A stretch of 64,000 nt of DNA from positions 806,001-870,000 of the forward strand of contig JAUIRK010001039.1 in the NCBI GenBank assembly GCA_030549495.1, written 5' to 3'. The notes under the pieces were generated by a model. That model had not been told where the DNA came from. It saw only the letters and a list, made by a program, of their open reading frames with translations, and did not search any database. Below are positions 22,546 through 34,569 of this stretch, piece after piece (within the stretch, counting starts at the first letter, position 1; the number at the start of each line of letters is the position of its first letter). The translations under genes were made by a program, and so were the position numbers. The DNA comes from Nectonema munidae. Taxonomy: Eukaryota; Nematomorpha; Nectonematoida; Nectonematidae.

Positions 22546-23292
22546 ACTCGTAAAAATATCCAGCAAATAATGAAAAGTTTGGTTTGAAATTTAAAAAAAT
22601 GTTTTTTTGCTTTCCAACAAAATAAATATTTTCCTATCTAGAATTATTCTACTCTTTCACGTTGTGCTAATAGCTGATTAAAAATAGGATTTAGATACAC
22701 GTTTTAATACTCTTATATAAGAGAACTGATAATAATGGACAATGGAAAGTAAATAAAGTCCATTTTTTGAATACACATCATGTTAAATGTTTTAATTTGG
22801 TCAATTGTTATTGGCGAAACGTTTTTTAAATGTGTTATACGTCTTATTTCTCACATCTTTCTGAAATAGAACTAAAAATGTCACATAATTTTTATAAAAA
22901 AAAAGAAAAAATTATCCTCAAATTTCATAAATTATCAGGGTGGATTTTTTATCTTGCATGATTTTTCATTATAATTTAGAATTTTATCAAAAAATGCCTG
23001 ATTTATAAAATTATTTTTAGAGACGATTTTTTTTACTTTTTTTACACCATCTACCCGATCTTTTTCAATTCCATTCTAAAAAAAAGTGAAAAAGATGAAA
23101 CAAAAGCGAAAAAAGAAAAAATAGAAGTAAGCAGTCTCTTAGAAAAAATCTTTATGAAAATAACTGATCTTGGTTTAGACTTGAAGCACTCACTCTACCC
23201 CTGATAGTTGTTCTTGAAGCATTTTAAGGTCTCTCAGCTGGTAAGTTTAGTGCGAATATTGTCATTGAAACTTGGAAAAATCTTTAAATCAA

Positions 23293-23298
23293 TTTATT
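23293..23298 (-). terminator. SOD1 polyadenylation signal
   Basis: AATAAA on the minus strand, about 180 nt after the SOD1 stop codon. Confidence 0.5.
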
Positions 23299-23479
23299 TT
23301 CCAAATTTTATCGAACACTTCAAGTATGTTATGAAAGTAGATGTAATATAGCATGAATAAATTAAAGTTAATCAAGTAGAACACTCGTATATATTTATAC
23401 ACCTGGTTATTATATTGACATCTAAATATTTGCATCAGAAGATGGCTTGGAAGTATAGTTGACTTGCATTTCGTCAATG

Positions 23480-23596
23480 TTAAGCACCATTCTTCAAAAG
23501 ACGGATCGTGCAGCAATCCACGCGACTTCCAGCATTTCCCGTTTTGAAGCTTTCTTCATTTCCTCCCCTACCCAAATCATCTTCCCCAGAGTGGAC
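23480..23596 (-). CDS. SOD1: SOD1 exon 5
   Basis: Acceptor CCTAG, then [20 protein letters not shown] and [18 protein letters not shown], then TAA. Holds copper ligand His115 and Arg138. The last ten residues differ from the family. Confidence 0.9.
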   Translation of the reverse strand, partial: VHSGEDDLGRGGNEESFKTGNAGSRVDCCTIRLLKNGA

Positions 23597-26500
23597 CTAG
23601 GTTGAAGAAGCAAAAGTTCAAGAAAAATGCAGGTAGAAATCTCTTCATAATAAAGCAAATGAACTGAAATGAAATTTATTGGTAAGGTAAGGATTCGTAA
23701 TTTTTTTTATGTACAATAAAATAATGTTGATTATTTTTTTTATTCATACTTATTTGATTATATTTTCATAAAGCGACAATAAAAAACTTTTAAACAAGAA
23801 ATTTTGTTTTTTTTTCATTTTTTTTTTAAAAAGTTTTTTTCAATGTTCGAATTTTTGAAACAAGATTAAAAAAAGTTGATCCCCTGGAAACAGGGATCTA
23901 ATCATGTTTCCCATAAATTCCCGCCAAATCTAAGGGAAGAAAAAAAAGCAAAAATTCAGGAACACTAGGTAAATGAAATCCTGTCCATAAAGTATATCGC
24001 GTTTTGTTGTATATATACTCTTTTTTAGTTCTATTTTGTCCTTTTGCATTTCTACCTTGTCTTTCATTTTGTGTCTCTTTCATCTTTTTTAAATTTTATT
24101 TGTTGAATTGTTAAGTCTTGAACTGACTTTGACGATTACACAATAAAATTTTGTTTATTTTTTGCAGAAAATGTGACACTAAAGCATTAAAATTTTTAAT
24201 TATTTAGCAAATAAATCTTTTTATTACAATTATTGCTAAAGGACAAAATAGAAATGAATATTACTATAATTAATAAAGAGTTAGCTTAGCAAGTTATTTC
24301 ATATTTTAAAATCGCGCCATAAAACCCTTAGATGAATGAAAGTCGTTGATAAGTCAAGGTGGATTGCTTGTTTGGGGGCTTGAGTAAGCTTGGTTAGATA
24401 CTGGGTTGCGATAACTCAAAGTCTTGGGTTCGATCCCGCATCAAGCCAACTCTCTCATAGTTCGATACAATATAGAAAATATATAGAAAATATCAAAGCG
24501 TTATCCGAAAAAAGACGACAAATCACTCGATCAAGAAAAACGTTTCATATTTACGAAGTGTATGATTGAAAAATTTTGATTTAAATTGAAGAAAACAAAC
24601 TCACGACAATACTTCGATCCAAAACGGAATAATCACCAGTGATTTGAACGTACGAATCCGAAATCTCGACATAGGCAATTCCATTCACACTTTTAATATT
24701 TCCAAGATCTCCTACATGCCTTTGAAGGAATAAAGAAAAAAAATGTTCAGCATTCCTAAACATGCAATGATATGATATCATATGTTTAATTTGTAGAGAT
24801 CTCGTATATCAGTACTCGGTGGAATGAATTTTATGTGCCACACAATTTCTTACAGTCCGTTAGCATTTTCTTTGGTAAAGAAAAATTTGATAACAAGCTA
24901 TCTTTCCTCTTTTCATCACAACTTTTATTAATTAACAAATGACTTTGGTAAATCTTCCTTTTATAAAGAAAGAGATTGAACTTTTTTAAATAACAAATGT
25001 TAACCGCATGTTTTCATTAAAATGTAAGTTTGCTGAAATAATAAAATGGTTATTTTAACATTTAGAGGTCCACAATAATTCTGACTATAAGAGTATTTAG
25101 GATTGCAGCATTTGATGCCATCTGTAATTTAAAGGATATTCTAAGCAAGTTAGAAGCAAAAGAGAAAGTGGAAGCGTTCTTCCCAGTAGTGGGATTCAGC
25201 CGGTTCGCACCGGTACGTTAGAATCGTCTCACGGAATTTTGTGAGTTAGGCGAACAGTAAAATATTTATTTATCTATATAGTACAGACCGTACAGTAAAA
25301 TAAGCACCCACAACATCATCATAATGATGCTTGTTTAACCATTAGTTTAACATTTTATTGGGAAATGGCCAAAATTGATCAGTTTATTTGCTGACAAATT
25401 TGACTTTTTTGTAACAGAACCGGCGGACAAAAAAATTGAATCCCACTACTGTTCCTTCTTCCCATATGGGTAATGGGTACACAAGATTTTGCCTTCACCG
25501 AACATTAGGCCGAGGAATATTTGCCCAAAAGAATCTTTACCCGATTTGACATTTTACGCATATTTACATTCCATTTTACAATTTTTGTACAGGCTCTCTT
25601 GCTCTATACAAATATACAGCATGATTTTTATCTAATGATTTTATCTGCTAGAACAGGGAGGGATTGTCTCATCACGTGTCACCAATTTTCGCGTATAATG
25701 ATTTCATAAATCTGTATTTCAAAAAAATTTCCTTTATTTTCATTTTGTTTTTTTAAAACCTTATATCTTAGAGTCTCTGGTACTTCTAGTTAAAAAAAAG
25801 AAGAAGAGCAAGCAATGAACGTATGTCCTACACGATGATACAAAAAATTGTGCTTCTGATTGCCTCTTTTACAAATGTTCACAGATCAATCTAAATATTC
25901 AGGAACGGTGTATATTTACTTTTGCGTCATGATTCTTGAATTCAACAACTTGACAGTTTAATATAATGAGAGGCATACTGAAAACTTGGGCAGTTAAAGT
26001 CAAAAAAAATCAATTTTTTAATTAACATTTTCACGATTGGATGAAGAATGAGTGCCTTAATTTTTTAAATTTTAAACTTTTATAGGTAAAATAGAGCGAA
26101 TTTTTCCATTAAAAAGATGGAAGGCGATTATTTTTCAACAACCTAAGTTTTAAAAATTGAGACAAATTCCTAAGCCTCAATAATTCTAGTGGCAAAACTT
26201 ACAAATTATTCAAAACCGATTTGTGCTTAAAAATAAAACCGAGTACCTAAAATATAAAAATTATGCAAAATTTAAATGATTAAACTATTCATATAATTGT
26301 TGTTAGCGCAATAAAATATTTTCGCAATTAACTTTGAAAAATTGAACAAATTTTTTATCAATTCATTTTTCAATAAAAAAGATGCAACTTTTTTTGAAGT
26401 TTTTTTCCATTAAAATTATAGATTGCTTCAAATTATTTTTTTATTTTTATTTTTTTTAATATTTTTAGGTCAATTTTTCTTCTTTATGTAAATTTTTTAC

Positions 26501-29500
26501 TGTAAAATGTTAATAATTTCACAATTGCTCTTTGTTACAATATTTTAACTAAATTAATGAAAAAAAGTTAAAATTACAGTCTTTTCGTACCATAATAATA
26601 AATTTTATTTTTGTATTTTTCTCAAAAAAATAAGAATCAATGATTTTGCAAGTTTTACGGCCTTAACAAATTAATTATTATTTATTAGTCCAATAATAAT
26701 GACGTTAACTATATTATATTATATCAATATACCTATATTAATAACCTATATTAATATAGTTAACTATGCCCATTGTTCAGACCCATTTTAGAGTATGCCA
26801 ATATTCCATATCATGCTTATGGTGCTGTTAATATTGAAAGAGTTCAGAGAAGTATTACTAAGCAGATTTCTGGATTAAAAGATTTAGGTTACGAAGAAAG
26901 GCTCAAGAAAGTGAACTCAAAAAGAAGAAAGTGAGCTCTTTTTCAAAAGGAGAGACATGATTTCTGTTTTCAAGATCCTTCATGAAGGCATGCATATTAG
27001 CTCAAAAATATTACCTGAATATTCAAGGAGAACCCAAAGATTTCACTCCTATAAATTTCAGAAATCTTATTGTAAAAGTCTTATTTAAGAAGGTTTTACT
27101 CTCAAAGAATTATCAATGATTGGAACTCACTTCCAGATGCACTTTAAATACTTTCAAGAATAGATTGCATATCTTTAGGGTTAGAAGTTTATTCGATTAA
27201 TGCTTCTTATTGGAAGGATAGAATGTTTGAGTATGTTTGATTAAGTTTTGGTCCTCAGAGAGTTAATTTAAACATCTTATTGGCTGTTTTTGTATGTCAA
27301 AAATCTATATGCAAAAAGAACATAATTTGAAAAAAGACTTACACAAAGAGCTGTCTAAATATACATACTCAAAATAATTCAGATGAATAAAAATGGACGA
27401 AAAAGGTAAACACAGGAAAGGATTGATCTTTCATAAAGAAGCTTGATCTCATCTTTGATTTGATTTGAGTTATTCACATGACATTTCAATTTTATTACTT
27501 TTGTTGTATTTCCTTTTCTTTGATTGGTCGGGGGGGGGGGGGGGATGCATCCCCACCCAATTGCATCCATCCCTGTATAAAGAATACATGGATCCAAAGT
27601 TTTAATGAACACCTACTCTAAATTATTCATAGTAGAAAATGCAGTATTTGAAACTCTTTTTGAAATTGAGAATCAGGATTTGAAGGATTGAGTATCGTAG
27701 ACTTGGAAGAGATTTGTCACGCCTCAAAGAATGACATTTTAATATTCAAGCATTCAAATTGCTTCTAATGAACTTACGATTTCTTTACATTTTCATGTAG
27801 GGATAAATATTTTAAACGGAAGATTTCATCTTTGGCATTCTATCATATGGGCAATTTTGTCCTAATTTTTAAATATATTTTTGATTGAAAAATCATGGAA
27901 ATGGGTAAATCAGAAGAGTTTCAACAGAGCTTTTAAATTTCAAAATGTTGAAGATAATTCATAATTTTTTTACAAGAAAAATCATTTAGTGTTCACAATA
28001 GAAATGGAAGTTTAATTAATTTATGTCATGAAGCGTCTAATCTTGGATCCTTTAAAATATTTGAGTCAAATTTTGTTGAAAGAAGAAATCAAGTTATTGA
28101 GCATGAGAGTGAAAGAGAAAAAGTAGAAAAACCTACAAATGAAGAAGTGATAAATCCTTTTGTCATCATTAAAAGATTTGTTGAAGGCACTTCTCATGAT
28201 TATATTTTGTTTTTGTATCAAAGCGGGGGTATATAGATATGAAGACTGTTTATATCGACTTCTTTTAAAAAATTGCAAACAAATCCTCAATTTTGAACAA
28301 TTTGAACGCAAAATTAATAAAATTGATAAAAATTTGGTTACGTGTTTGAATAAATTATACTTATATTGTACAATTTGCAACTTTTTTTTTATAAATATTT
28401 TGTGAAAATTTTTTTATATATGTTTTACGTTTTCCTTCAATATTTTTGTTGAATAAAACTTCTCTCTCTCTATGTGTAAAAAAGTTAAAATGTGTAGAAA
28501 TATAACATATAGGATAGTCCGCTATAAGAGACAGATGTGATTACAAAGTATTACTATCGCACTAATTCAAGGAACATGGCATATTTACCTAGTTCTGTCA
28601 CGGGGTCCTCCATGCGTCAGTCCAAACGGATTGTAGTGCGAGCCAGCAGATTTGCAGTCTAAAGTGTTCAATAGAATACACGCGGTTCAAAAGAATACAC
28701 GCGGTTCAAAATGAAACATCATGATGTAATAGGGGCAAAGAAATCTGCGTCTAGGAGCGAAGCAAAATTACTCTTCGTTCCTAAAATAGATCTACAATTT
28801 AAGAAGTTGCCTCAAATTACTACGCAGTTTGAACATTTCAGAGACTGTAGAAAAAATTTTTTTTAAATATCTCTTCCACACTCTACAGTGAAAGCCCATT
28901 TTGTAAAGCCTAAAAAAAGGCATTTTGTAAAGGCTCAAAAAGCCCATTTGAAAAAGTAAAATAAAATTCAGTTTCAGAAAGCTTATTAAAAGTTGAACAG
29001 TGATGAATAGTCTTGTTGCTTTGTTAAATTTACCCGTCTAGCAATACGATAATCTCTTGAAGTTCTTAACAGCATTTGGTTCTCAAATGAAAGACTATGA
29101 ATATTTTTTCAATATTTAATATGTAAAAAACTTTCAATTTAATAGAAAGTTTAAGTTTTTTTAATTTAAAAAAAAATAATATTTTGGATATTTTTTACTG
29201 TAAGTAAAGGATCTCGTCAGACTTATCTTAACAAGCTTTAAGAATTTTCCTTCTATGTCTTTGCAAATGAACAAGTGAAGCGGGGAATACTGTTCCAGTA
29301 TTTTTAACCAAATATTTTGAATATCACTTTCTATATGCGAACGTGTGAAAATGAAGGTATATATACATAAAACGGCCTTAATCTTGATCTTTATGCGCTC
29401 AAGATTGCAAAGAACTTACACCTTATGTTCCATATACTTCTTCGAGTTCTAGAACTTTAACCAACCACGTGACATTTTAATCAAATGAAAATTATGATAT

Positions 29501-32500
29501 GTTCATAGATATCCTGAAAAATAAAGGCATGTTTCACTGAATTTTTGGACAAAAAGTTCAAATAATTTGTGAAATATAAAAACTAAATACATCTATATTA
29601 CATGTTTTAAAAATTATAATCTTTATTGTCACGTGAGGGAAAAGTATTCAAGCTCTTCGATCTGATTCGACAAAAAGTTGAACATTTTTTTGTGTTTTAA
29701 CCAGTCAAATTGGGTTAAATTTGAACCAATTATTTTGAAGCTTTCTTGAAACACATTTAAATACTCAAATAACTAGCGCAAAAATCTCTTACCTGATTGT
29801 CTAAAATTTTGTGGGCTATCATTAATATCTATAGTATTGTTTTTATCTACTTAAAATGTTCTTTGATTGAATCAGCCTATCAAATTTTTCTTTATTTCAA
29901 AGAATGGCAGATGCACAAAAGACACTTTCTGCGCCAACACTTGAATTTGTTTCTTTTGATATCTCAGTAGAGATTAATGTCAAAAACTTTCATTGCAAAA
30001 AAAAACTGCTTGAAATAGATACTAATTAGTTAACACCTTTCTTTTTAATTTTTTTCTTTGTTTTAGAACCCACCCACTGGGTCCTATTCTCTCACCCAAA
30101 AATAAGCTTCTGGTATAGAGAGGAAGGGGGGGGGGTTTGGGGGTAAAGTAGTATTTGTCAAAGTGATAAATTTGCGTGGTGTTTAATTACATAGAACCGA
30201 AAATTTTGTCAAATAAGCTTTAGCTATAATTTGTTATAGAATTTTAATTGGTTGGTGATTTTTTGAATAACATTCATCAAACAAATCTTATTGCTTGCGT
30301 AAACTGAATCACCACTGTATATTTTCCAATCGATCAAATGATGATTGATGACGCTTTGTGACTTTCCTGTCACTCAAAAGTTGTACTTTGGCTCGGTGAA
30401 GGATGCATATATGCGGGCATACCTCCACTGTTTGCTCCTTTTTCGTGAATGTGAAAGCCATGCTGTCCATCTGTGAGTCCAGTTATTTTTCCCTTGATAA
30501 AAACGCTGGAGTCGATCTTAAATGAAAAAGAGAGTTAAATTAAAGCCATTTGTTTCACAATTTTTTATGCGTTATGCAATGAATACTAATTCCATTATTC
30601 TACATAAATGTAAAGGTGAAGATACCGTAGGGTGCTTTCATCGAGAAGGCACAATTGCGCTTCTTCTATTGAACCATGAGGAAAGTAGGCTTGATGCGGG
30701 CGTCGAACCCAAGACCTTGAATTATCGAAACCGAGTATCTAACCAACCTTACTCAGGCCCCCAACATAATTAATTTGTATATAATAAGTTTGAAGAAAAG
30801 CCACATTGGATATTTAAATGATTTTTATTGTCGAAATCACATGATAGACTTAATTTCTCGCATAATTTAAATTGTATAATGAAAATGATTATTCCTGAAA
30901 AATATACCTAATAATTAAAAATTGATGTGCCTTTTAATGTTCATCATCTTCCTTCTGCTCTATCAATGTTTATATTAAAAATGGAGATATGAAATCGTTT
31001 TTTGGGATATTCTTTGCTTTTTTGAAGATCTCAATTAACTTCGATAACGGCATTGATGATAGGAATCGTACTGATCACCAAGCAAACTTGTAATCACCTC
31101 ATCAATTACCCACCCTACCTCGCTAAGCCATCTGCTGATGTAGCGAGCGTCTTTGCACTAAATAAACGATATGAATTTTTCAATACTCAATCACTTTATT
31201 TTATGTGTTTAGTCCTTCTATTATAACACATATGTTAACTAATTTTTTGTATAAAATTATTTATATTCTGGATAACGTTTATCTAAAATATACACACGCA
31301 TGCCCAAGAGCGCAATCAGAAATTTTTTAACAAGGATGCAAAAACTAAAACATTTTTTGCTATTAGTAAAAAAAGACCTTACTTCAACTCTAAAAATAAA
31401 TATTTTTATAAATCTTGACTAGCATTTTTAAACTATTGATTAAAAGTTTTTTATTTTTTTTTGTTAATTGTGTTAGACATTCCTAAAGGGGTTTTATAAA
31501 CCTTTGGAAGCTAACTTCATCAATGAAATTTTTATCTACAATTTTACTAATCTTGATCTATACAAAAATATGTATTTTCTTTTTATTAATTAATGATCCT
31601 GTTAATGTTTTGAATAAAGTTCTTCTTCTTCTTCTTCTTCTTCTTCTTAAAAAGTTTAAAAAATTTATACCATAAACTTATCTGACAGGGGAACTACACT
31701 CCTTGCCTGTCCCTGGTTGCGCTCTTGCTCATACCAGTTGCTTAGTTTCGTCTTTATTTCTTAAATCTGGTGAAGTGAATAATTAGAATTTTTCCTGCAA
31801 TCAAACAACACTTCGATTTTCTTCAATAGTTGATGAAATATTTATCAGATCAACATATTCTAAACATTCTTAGCTTCTTTCTAGGCCTTTCTATGAAATA
31901 CATATTGTATATTCACTCCATGTCATTTTGGTCCTCACAATATCCAGAGCAGGATCACATCGGACCGAATACAGAAATTAAGAACCGGAGCAAATTAAAC
32001 AACTAAGACAGATTTTAATCCGTCCTAAGCCGACTATGAACAAGTCTATGAACGTCACCGTTTCTCGCTTAATGACGAACTCTGTCGACGTATTTGATAT
32101 TTTTGTTCTTTGATTCTCCATTGTTTATGGGTTATTTCAAATCGGCCTTCTGGCCTTTAATAATAATCCATTGAACTAATATTGATTGTGATTTCCCTTT
32201 CAAATTTAAATTTTATACATTATTAATTCTTTAACCAAAGTAATTATTCTGTCTTTTTTAAACATCTTATGTTTAACTCAATATTAATTTCGAATAAAGT
32301 TGTCTATCTATCTATCAATCAAATTTAAATAGTTTTAAATTGCGTGCATCCGATTCATGATGATGAAGGAGACATATTCCGGCTGTACTAAAGATATAAT
32401 ATTTAAATACGTGGTGTGCCTGATAACACAAGCCTCCACCCCTAATATCTCTATCCATTTTTCTCAATCCTCTACAAATCGTCCTTTATCTTTAACAAAA

Positions 32501-34564
32501 TCGAAAATTTAATTTCGTGAACACGTTTTTAAAGACCTTTCAAGAATGCCTTTTTGTCTGAATGGTTCACGTAATCCTTATATATATATTTTTTTATATA
32601 TAAAAGTGCAGATGTATAACAAACGAAAAAAACCTTTTCCAAAAAGTGAATTGAAAATGGATAATAAAAGCGAGGATGTTTTACTTTTTTCATAATTGCC
32701 AATTCGAGAAAAGGAAGCTATGTGGAATAGTAAACGAATGATTGTTGTTAAATATTTGCTAAATTTTAGAAGGATTTAGAAAAAATAGAAGGATATTGCT
32801 AAAGATTTTGGCGCTTCGAAGAGGATGGGGTAGAAATTTGGAAAAGAGTAAAAATGGGAAAAATGATGATTAATAATGATGCTTAGTATTCTATAAGTAT
32901 TCTGTGGAAAAGCGAAGTAAAAATCTTTTTAAAAAATGTCATGAAATCAAATTCTAAATTTTGCTAAAGATAAAAGTCGATTTGAGAAAGATTGAGAAAA
33001 AATGAAGGTTTTGTGGGGTATTGCGGAAAATTACGAAGAAATGCGAGGGATTGTGGAAAGCATTTTGGGAGATCGTGCAAAAAATCCCAACTTACTCATA
33101 AATTATTTGATAAAATGGAAAAAAGCAATGTGTTTTGTTTAACGGCTTCCTGGCCTTTGATGCCGGATTAAAAAACTTCATTATAACAAATGTTGTTATA
33201 ACCAACACTTTAGCTAACCAAGATTTTTTAGAAATAGAGCGAATATAACCCAATTCCAATATAACAAAATTCTCCATATAACAAAAAAGGCGCGAGTGGT
33301 ATAGTGGTTTGACCTCAGGTACTTGATTCCAAAGGTCTTGGCTACGATTCCACCTGAAATAGAATTTTTTTTTCTTTAATCTGATGCCATTGGGTTGACT
33401 TCAAGAAGGGCATCCAGTCCAAAAAAATAAAGTCCCACAAATTTATGTTTGTGAGACACGTCTCACCATATGGAAAGTTGAAAAACGAATCTCATTGCCA
33501 TCACTGAAAAATGTTGTAGCTGTCTATGTAATGCAGTAGCTATTATTAGTATGAACAATTTCACTGCTTATAGTAAAAATAATGATATTATAGTGACTTT
33601 ACCACCCTATTTCTACTACCTCAAATATATTTTCAATACTTGAAATAGTAAACCTCATCATTCTTTTGTAGTTACTTTAAACACTTAAAAAGTATATTTT
33701 ATTGAGTAAACCTCATCATTTTTTTGTAGTTACTTTAAACACTTAAAAAGTATATTTTATTGCTATCAAGTGTTCAAGTAGTTAATTTTATAATCTTTTA
33801 AGTGGCTTTTTGGAAAAAATATTTACTAATTTTTACTATTTTCAACGCCTTTCAATGTCGTAATGCACTCAAAACACGAAATAAACTTGAGATAAAACAC
33901 TTTTGGATGGGAGTGTCATATCAAAAGTATCAATGAACACTAAAGTAAAAAGATTTCCTAAACGAAGAAACTCTTCGTTTTTTCCATAATTTTGCAAAAA
34001 ATCTAAGCTTTTTATTTTAACAATGTAATTTAATTTTGTTCACATGCCAATTTATTCATGAGATGGGAGGAAAATAAGCCAAAACTAACTAAATTTCTAA
34101 CTAACTATAGTTAAACCTTTAAGTTAATTAAAAAAGTGGTAGTTTATTTGTTTTTTTTAATTAAAAAAATTAAAAATTAAATTTAAAAAAATGATTTTGC
34201 TATAGCTACAAAAGTTTTTAAAATTTTTTTATAAAGTTAAGCAGAAACTGTTTGGGAAGGGGGGGGGGGGAGAGATAACCAATAAGTGCTAATAAATTAA
34301 ATAAAAAAATTTTTTGAAGTGACACGAATTTTTGCCATGTTTCTATTAAAAATAAATTTGTTTGAAACTGAAGATTTTTTGGTTTAATTCTTTTTACTTG
34401 AAACAAATGCTCCTTCAGCACTCTACTTATATATTGCCTAATATGAATTGTATATAATGAATATAGATATTTTAGATAAATATGTATTTAAACGGTAAAG
34501 TAACCTGATAGATATCGAGGACCGAATTGTTCAAGGCCAGCAAGACACAAATAGCATGCAGCAT
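23480..34564 (-). CDS. SOD1: Cu/Zn superoxide dismutase, five exons
   Basis: Exons 34564-34505, 30516-30423, 28658-28589, 24719-24605 and 23596-23480 join into 151 codons plus TAA. All have GT-AG introns with phases 0, 1, 2, 0, the same positions as human SOD1 (coding exons 72, 97, 70, 118, 108 nt; here 60, 94, 70, 115, 117). The enzyme turns superoxide into peroxide and oxygen. Copper ligands are His42, His44 (HGFHIHEKG), His59 and His115 ([10 protein letters not shown]). Zinc ligands are His59, His67 (THGGP), His76 and Asp79 (RHVGDLG). The disulfide would be Cys53 with Cys141 or Cys142, and the active-site Arg is Arg138 (GNAGSR). All are present, so it should be active. Odd: the N-terminus ([20 protein letters not shown]) lacks the usual KGD..VxGxxxFEQ after AVCVL, and the C-terminus ends [11 protein letters not shown] instead of CGVIGIA. 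The hydrophobic start might act as a signal peptide. The introns hold SINEs, a hAT MITE and LINE pieces. Confidence 0.92.
24374..24475 (+). repeat. tRNA-derived SINE copy
   Basis: In tRNA sense: GGGGGCTTGAGTAAGCTTGG (A-box region), GGTTCGATCCCGC (B-box), AAGCCAAC, then CTCATAGTTCGATACAA. Lies in the last SOD1 intron; the 3' half of the body is missing. Confidence 0.75.
24605..24719 (-). CDS. SOD1: SOD1 exon 4
   Basis: Acceptor TTCAAAG, then the base completing Arg75, [20 protein letters not shown] and [18 protein letters not shown], with donor C|GTGAGT. Contains zinc ligands His76 and Asp79. Confidence 0.92.
25184..25451. mobile_element. hAT-like MITE (CAGTAGTGGGATTCA ends)
   Basis: Perfect 15-bp terminal inverted repeats, CAGTAGTGGGATTCA and TGAATCCCACTACTG, with GCCGGTTCGCACCGG just inside the left end. 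It is 268 bp with no coding capacity. Flanks (GTTCTTCC / GTTCCTTC) suggest but do not prove an 8-bp duplication. Inside SOD1 intron 3. Confidence 0.7.
26190..26470. repeat. Dispersed AT-rich repeat, copy 1
   Basis: Collinear with 49820-50130. Shared blocks include AAAAATAAAACC(G/A)AGTA, AATTATGCAAAAT, CAATAAAATATTTTC and AAAAAGATGCA. Family unknown. Confidence 0.45.
26765..27185 (+). mobile_element. LINE fragment (jockey/CR1-like ORF2 end)
   Basis: Plus strand encodes [40 protein letters not shown] and RLKKV, later [35 protein letters not shown] and TFKNRLH. This is the canonical post-polymerase region of jockey/CR1-type elements (RPxLEYa...VQRxxTKxI..L.YeeRL...RRxRxDxIxxFKIL...WNxLP). A few breaks; truncated at both sides. 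Lies in SOD1 intron 3. Confidence 0.75.
28589..28658 (-). CDS. SOD1: SOD1 exon 3
   Basis: 70 nt, the same size as human exon 3. Acceptor CTTTAG, then [20 protein letters not shown] and DRT plus AG, with donor AG|GTAAAT. Holds Cys53, bridging His59 and zinc ligand His67. The usual GPHFNP reads GSHYNP. Confidence 0.92.
30423..30516 (-). CDS. SOD1: SOD1 exon 2
   Basis: Acceptor TTTAAG, then [20 protein letters not shown] and [11 protein letters not shown] plus one base, with donor G|GTATGC. Carries copper ligands His42 and His44. Confidence 0.92.
30616..30765 (-). repeat. tRNA-derived SINE copy
   Basis: Nearly full-length. Minus-strand reading starts GGGGGCCTGAGTAAGGTTGG, B-box GGTTCGACGCCCGC, and ends in the body with TGTGCCTTCTCGATGAAAGC. 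Sits 100 bp 5' of SOD1 exon 2, in intron 1. The open frame across it is not a gene. Confidence 0.8.
31470..31648 (+). repeat. LINE-like 3' tail with (CTT)n
   Basis: AT-rich segment ending TTTTGAATAAAGTT followed by (CTT)8. An AATAAAGTT-plus-microsatellite end is common in non-LTR element 3' tails. No ORF is attached. Confidence 0.35.
31900..32325 (+). repeat. LINE-like 3' tail with (CTAT)n
   Basis: A GC-richer segment (CAGAGCAGGATCACATCGGA region) runs into GGCCTTCTGGCCTTTAATAA and ends TTTCGAATAAAGTTGTCTAT with a short CTAT repeat. It looks like an untranslated LINE 3' end; the assignment rests on the tail only. Confidence 0.35.
33287..33500 (+). repeat. tRNA-derived SINE, third type
   Basis: Head GGCGCGAGTGGTATAGTGGT contains a near-consensus A-box (TGGTATAGTGG); a B-box-like GGCTACGATTCC follows at normal spacing. 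Then a body with CAAGAAGGGCATCCAGTCC. Not related in body to the seven-copy SINE. Confidence 0.55.
33647..33763. repeat. Direct tandem duplication, 58-bp unit
   Basis: Two nearly identical copies starting AGTAAACCTCATCATT at 33647 and 33705 and ending GTATATTTTATTG. A recent local duplication in SOD1 intron 1. Confidence 0.8.
34505..34564 (-). CDS. SOD1: SOD1 exon 1
   Basis: 20 codons, [20 protein letters not shown], with an in-frame TGA four codons upstream of the ATG, then donor CAG|GTTACT. HAICVL aligns with the family's KAVCVL. The phase-0 end fits exon 2. This is the least certain exon because the segment after AICVL is divergent. Confidence 0.72.
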
Positions 34565-34569
34565 TCTCA

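Noticed and set aside
28000-28240. Open plus-strand stretch with [20 protein letters not shown]
   Set aside because: Could be an exon, but no start, family or matching neighbour exon was found, and it lies inside a SOD1 intron.
30522-30773. 83-codon open frame
   Set aside because: It lies mostly inside a SINE copy and has no protein similarity.
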